This document shows, piece after piece, positions 60,064-64,000 of a DNA stretch of 64,000 bases (the stretch's first letter is position 1; each line of letters opens with the position of its first letter). This DNA is from Populus alba. Lineage: Eukaryota > Streptophyta > Magnoliopsida > Malpighiales > Salicaceae. The DNA lies in the NCBI RefSeq assembly GCF_005239225.2, contig NC_133300.1, positions 16,707,875 to 16,771,874 of the forward strand, read 5' to 3'. The notes beneath the pieces were generated by a model that was given only the letters and a program-made list of their open reading frames with translations, did no database searches and was not told the origin of the DNA. The translations under genes and the position numbers were made by a program.

Positions 60064-60840
60064 ACTATTTTCAACCTTTAAAAAAAAAAAAAAAAGATAA
60101 CCACAGAAATGGTGGGTAAAATTATGTTGGATGTGCTCGTACTTATCATTCTTAACCAAATTTACCAAAAGCCTCAGCGTTGAAACTCACATGTTTTTTA
60201 TATTTCATAGTACTAATGTGTTTCCATGGATCAATGCCCGTGTTTCCGGCTGATGTGGCCATCTCTGTCATCTCTGTAGACCAGTCATAGCACTATGTAT
60301 ATATATATATATATATACAGTCTAAAGCTTTCCATTTGAACAGAATCTCCCTCTCTCTCTCCCTGTCCCTCTCCCTCTCTCTCTCTGCCTCCATGCACCA
60401 TATGATCATAATCGTCTGTGGAGGATGAATACACAAGGGAAACCCTTGAAGGAGTAGTTCTAATGTTGCTCTCAAAGGACAGGATGGGCGGCAGAAAAGT
60501 TTGCTGAGTGAGTGACAGTGAGAACCCCATGAAATGAACCATTGCTTCCATTTACTTGGCATCTAATTAAAGTGATGATCGATCTCATAACCTTTTGGCC
60601 TATAAATTATAATGGCAGTCACTTCCATTATTTCCATGGACATCCTCTGCTGTCTTGGTGGATTGATTAGACCACACTTCTCATCGAAGATGGGATTCAT
60701 AAATAATTCATAAAAGTGAGGATCTAAAACAAGCTAAAACCGTGTTTCAAGCTCCATGATTAACGCTAAAATAACTCTCTTTTTCTTCCTTCTGAACCGC
60801 GTAGTGATTGGGGTGAGCAAGATTTAAATAATAATAGAAC
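60064..60840. other. Spacer with a small ORF island
   Basis: A minus-strand ORF at 60285-60551 starts MEAMVHFMGFSLSLTQQTF and has an S/T-rich, acid-poor N-terminus that looks like an organelle transit peptide, but it runs into (GA)n and (TA)n low-complexity DNA and no second exon was recognised. It could be a captured first exon or chance. A (TA)n tract lies at about 60298-60316. Confidence 0.25.
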
Positions 60841-61575
60841 ATGCAAATAAGCCTACCCCCTGTAATCTCTCAACACTCCCCCCTGTACCTGACTTTTCTG
60901 GTTTCTGAAGTGATGTGTCATGGTTTCCTTGTTATAGAATTCAAGAAAAGAGACAGAAATAGAAGAAGAAGACGAGGAGGAGGAGGAGGAGGAGGAGGAG
61001 GTGGAAGAGAGATTACACGAACTGTTCTTCAATTATTGCATTGACTTTGTACGTTTTCTATTACAAGCTATTTATATAAGTTCTGTTCTTCCTTCTTTTT
61101 ATTAGCTAGCTAACCACCTACCTTCCAACTAACAACTTACCAACTAGCAACTAACTAATTTCTCCACACTTGTTAGCTAACTTCCTTCTAACTGCTGTTG
61201 ATGCCATATCTTTTGTTGTTGCTACCACTTTTGTTGCTGCTGCCTTCATGCCTCTATTTCGTGTTATCTGCTGGATAATAACGATACCTTCTCCTGTAAG
61301 ATTCTTGTCCTTAAGAATTGAGATTAAGGTCTGGAAACTGAATGGTTAGCTCCTCCAAATCTTTCCAAGTGGTATTTTCCTTGAACAAATTGGACCATTG
61401 AACAAGCCCTATAGCTATTGCCTAATTATCCTTCATTACTTTTCTGTCAAAGATTGCTAATGGATTAAACTTCATCATTCCATAGTCATCCACCTTCGGC
61501 AAGGATGTCGAAATCACAACATTGTCTCCCTCTTTCTCCCTAAGCAAGGACACATGGAATTAGAGGGGAGTATTT
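60841..61575 (-). mobile_element. Ty3/gypsy remnant: integrase C-terminus/chromodomain and 3' LTR-like region
   Basis: On the minus strand, 61575 to about 61300 reads like the end of a chromovirus pol: FHVSLLREK-type start, VVISTSLPKVDDYG, LAIFDRKVMK, then LVQWSNLFKENTTWKDLEEL and IQFPDLNL, the conserved chromodomain end. Stops interrupt it. Below it is LTR-like DNA with a TATA-like TTATATAAATAG (about 61067-61080) and repeated GTTAGTTG motifs. No RT, RNase H or 5' part is present. Confidence 0.65.
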
Positions 61576-61760
61576 TCGGTTTGATTTGGTTTTTATTTTG
61601 AAAAACCAACCAAAATAAATTTTTATTTTTTTTAATTTAAAATTGAACTGGTTCAAACCGATTATTTTTTGTTTAGTTTAATTTAGTTCAATTAATAAAA
61701 GAAAAAAAAACAAAAAAAAACCAATATAATTCAATTTTGTTTTATGTTAAATGCAAGTTA
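61576..61760. repeat. CGGTTTGATTTGGTTTT-type dispersed repeat
   Basis: Starts CGGTTTGATTTGGTTTTT and contains GGTTCAAACCGATT and ACCAATATAATTCAA motifs, the style of a common plant short transposon/dispersed repeat. It sits between the gypsy remnant and the copia remnant and may have inserted there. Boundaries are approximate. Confidence 0.45.
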
Positions 61761-61879
61761 ATGCCAAGAAAGTGGATGATGAATTGATTGATCCAAATAG
61801 CAAGAATTTTAGCCAAGTGAAAATAACTTACCTTTTCTTTTTAAATGATGAGAGGACCAACAAGATTTCCACCAACTCC

Positions 61880-62790
61880 TAAGAGTGAAAAGTTGCTTAG
61901 CATTTGTCATATGAATACGAGCTAAATTGTCCATAATATATCATCTTTGAGAAAAGCATAATACCATATTGGATTTAGATAACTTTCCCACCTAAAAAAA
62001 ACCTTTAGATCCTTAATAGAAAACCAATGAGCAAGAGATTGCACAAAATAATCAACAATCTCTAAATTATCACCAATGAGAATGAAATCATCAATATATA
62101 CTAAAAGATATATAACATGACCATCAACATCAAGTACAAACAAAGATGTATCAATATAAAAATCCTTAAAGCCAAAATTAATGAGAAAATAGGGAAGTTA
62201 ATGATACCAAGCTTGAGGTGCTTAGTTCAGGTCATAGATTGCTTTTTTAAGTTTGCAAATATGAGATGGATTATCTTGATCAACAAAGCTAAATAGTTGT
62301 GTCATATAAACATTTTCTAAGAGGTGGCTTTGAAGAAAAACATTGTTTATATTAAGTTGTCTTAAGGACCAACCTCCAGACACAACAAGACTTAGAATAA
62401 TATAAATCTTGGTTCGTTTGACAATGGTATTGAAAATGTTATAGTAATTTACCTTTGATGAAAGTTTCTTACAACTACACGAGCTTTAAACATGTCAATA
62501 AAACCATTAGAGTTATGTTTAATTTTAAAAATCCATTTACATTTAATGATATTATCAGTGAAATCATATGGTACGAGCTTTCATGTTCTATTCCAAACTA
62601 GAGTATTATAATAATCAGACATAGCCCAATACCATTTAAGATTTTTAAGAGATAGAGTTATCGTGGTTAATTCAAGGTCATTGAATTTAGTAAATTAGGT
62701 GTGAAGGTTTATTTTTCTAATTGGCTTATGAATGTTATTTTTTGCTCTTGTGGTTATAGCATGAGTAGAAAGGGGTGAGTTTTTGCTAGA
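61880..62790 (-). mobile_element. Ty1/copia reverse-transcriptase fragment (RVT_2), broken
   Basis: Minus-strand reading gives, in order, TTRAKNNIHKPIRKINLHT, LKWYWAMSDYYNTL, IIKCKWIFKIKHNSNGFIDM, FKARVVVRNFHQR, GWSLRQLNINNVFLQSHL, HICKLKKAIYDLN and VIYLLVYIDDFILIGDN (YIDD in place of the usual YVDD), then FSIKDLK. The order matches copia RT, with several stops and frame changes. RT lies on the 5' side of the gag-protease fragment at 58.7-60.1 kb although both are on the minus strand, so they belong to different insertions. Confidence 0.8.
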
Positions 62791-62799
62791 TTAAGATTG

Positions 62800-64000
62800 C
62801 ATAATGATTAATTGGATTTAATTTTTTAAGTTATTCTTATATTAGTTTTCCTATATTAAGAATATTGTTTTTTTTTCTTTTTAATTGGATTTAAATCAAT
62901 CATGTACATTTAAACTTGATGCACATAAGAAAAAATATTTTCTTATGACTTGATTGGGAGAGAAAACCCACTTCTTCTTGGTGTACAATTTACCACTCTA
63001 CATGTCCTACAACTGAAAAGCCCAGAAAATATAAAGCAATGAGCCCAATTACAGCAGCTATTCACCAAGCCTTAAAGTGAAAAAAATGAAAACACCCAAC
63101 ACAAGCCCACCAATGATACTTCAGCCGATCTTTCAAGGTTAAGACAACCTTTTCTTTTCTCTTCTTCCTTGTCTTCCACATCCACACGACACCTATCAAG
63201 ATTTACTGTAACTCCAGAAAAGAGATCAACTGAACCCCCAATGATCAAACAAGAATCTGATTGCTCGAAACTGATCGATTCTTCATATTTACCGCGACAG
63301 TACTCCATCGGTCAACAAGGCTCGTGCATGTCTGGCTAGCCTCACATGTGAAGGTATAACAAGATAGACGTGTGAAAGACAATGGGATCCCATCTGTTCA
63401 GTGTACCGAGCCATCCAAGACGGGGCCGACTGCATGATGTTCCTGCGATCTGAGTCGATATACGAGCAGAGGTTGGGGACCTCACAGCTGGTTCCATACT
63501 CCAGTTCATTATCGCCACATGGCCATGGACACCCCTTCCATTTGCCTAAAACTACCATGTTAAATGTACTTACAGCTCCAAAAGGAAAACAGCAACAGTC
63601 TCTTCTTGTCTCCATGATGGGGAAGGCTCGGAATGGATGCGTGCATGATCATGGGGGCAGCTGATAGTGTGGAGGCCCACTACTCTTCAGATTTGATCGT
63701 GAGACGGTGGATCTTCGGGGACAGCGTGGTTGACTAGAACTCATAATACTCTCAGAAATGGAAGAATTAATTAGCAAAACTTTATGGCATGAGAAATGGA
63801 AGGATTAATTAAGATTTGTGATTTGTAAATGCATGGATGTCGTACAATTTCTTAATTTGTTTTAATAATCAAGGCATTTTTGGGTTGATTATACGTACAT
63901 TATATAAGATAATTACTCAATACTTTTTTTATATATATAATTAAAGTGAAGTTACACATCTATATGTTTCATTGAATTAATGTTTGATTTGATAAGATGT
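62800..64000. other. Spacer with a relatively GC-rich island at about 63170-63720
   Basis: Overlapping ORFs occur on both strands: minus 63289-63615 (108 codons), minus 63072-63308 (78) and plus 63401-63664 (87). None resembles a family I know. The island differs in composition from its AT-rich surroundings, so it may be an exon, a promoter or an organelle/gene fragment; I cannot choose. A palindrome, ATAAGAAAA-AATA-TTTTCTTAT, lies near 62928-62949. Confidence 0.3.

Noticed and set aside
61922..62143. Intact small gene encoding a YIDD-containing protein
   Set aside because: It is a piece of a broken copia reverse transcriptase whose other motifs continue in adjacent frames up to about 62790.

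Overview
This is a plant nuclear window, most likely from a poplar or a close Salicaceae relative. The evidence is intron-rich genes with GT-AG boundaries, AT-rich intergenic DNA, plant-only gene families, plant Ty1/copia and Ty3/gypsy debris, and short AT-rich dispersed repeats of the kind I associate with Populus. The genus is inference; 'flowering plant' is secure. Exon coordinates were worked out by hand from reading frame, splice sites and family similarity, and every multi-exon model keeps frame across its junctions.

Layout. Positions 1-5490 (minus) hold the 5' part of a CROWDED NUCLEI 1 / NMCP1 nuclear-lamina-like gene; its 3' end lies outside the window. Positions 5.5-15.3 kb are intergenic and hold a tandem of small non-coding LTR elements (LTR-internal-LTR-internal-LTR). 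Positions 15.4-28.1 kb hold three plus-strand genes: DCP5 (mRNA decapping/P-body factor), a FLA19/20/21-type fasciclin-like arabinogalactan protein whose signal-peptide region is out of frame, and a cytochrome b561 (ascorbate-dependent transmembrane ferrireductase). Positions 29.9-39.05 kb hold two minus-strand housekeeping genes, eIF2B delta and the proteasome maturation factor UMP1/POMP. A broken F-box gene lies at 40.6-41.2 kb. From 41.2 to 54.8 kb there is no confident coding gene. That stretch holds AT-rich dispersed repeats, a candidate spliced 5'-leader-like transcript at about 44.7-45.5 kb, a 3.6-kb solo LTR with a matching 5-bp target-site duplication, and degenerate tandem repeats. 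A class II TCP transcription factor of the CYC/TB1 (BRANCHED) clade occupies 54.8-56.0 kb (minus). The last 7 kb are a graveyard: a tandem-repeat array, a decayed organelle-type tRNA-Ser, a copia gag-protease fragment, a gypsy chromodomain/LTR remnant and a copia reverse-transcriptase fragment.

The genes do not form a pathway; they are ordinary neighbours in a euchromatic plant region. I found no convincing undescribed biological system. The observations most worth checking are the reading-frame break in the FLA gene, the GC-AG intron in CRWN1, the solo LTR with its target duplication and internal 30-bp minisatellite, the tandem LTR array with two primer-binding-site-like sequences, the organelle-derived tRNA-Ser with an altered anticodon, and the two possible C-termini of the TCP gene.
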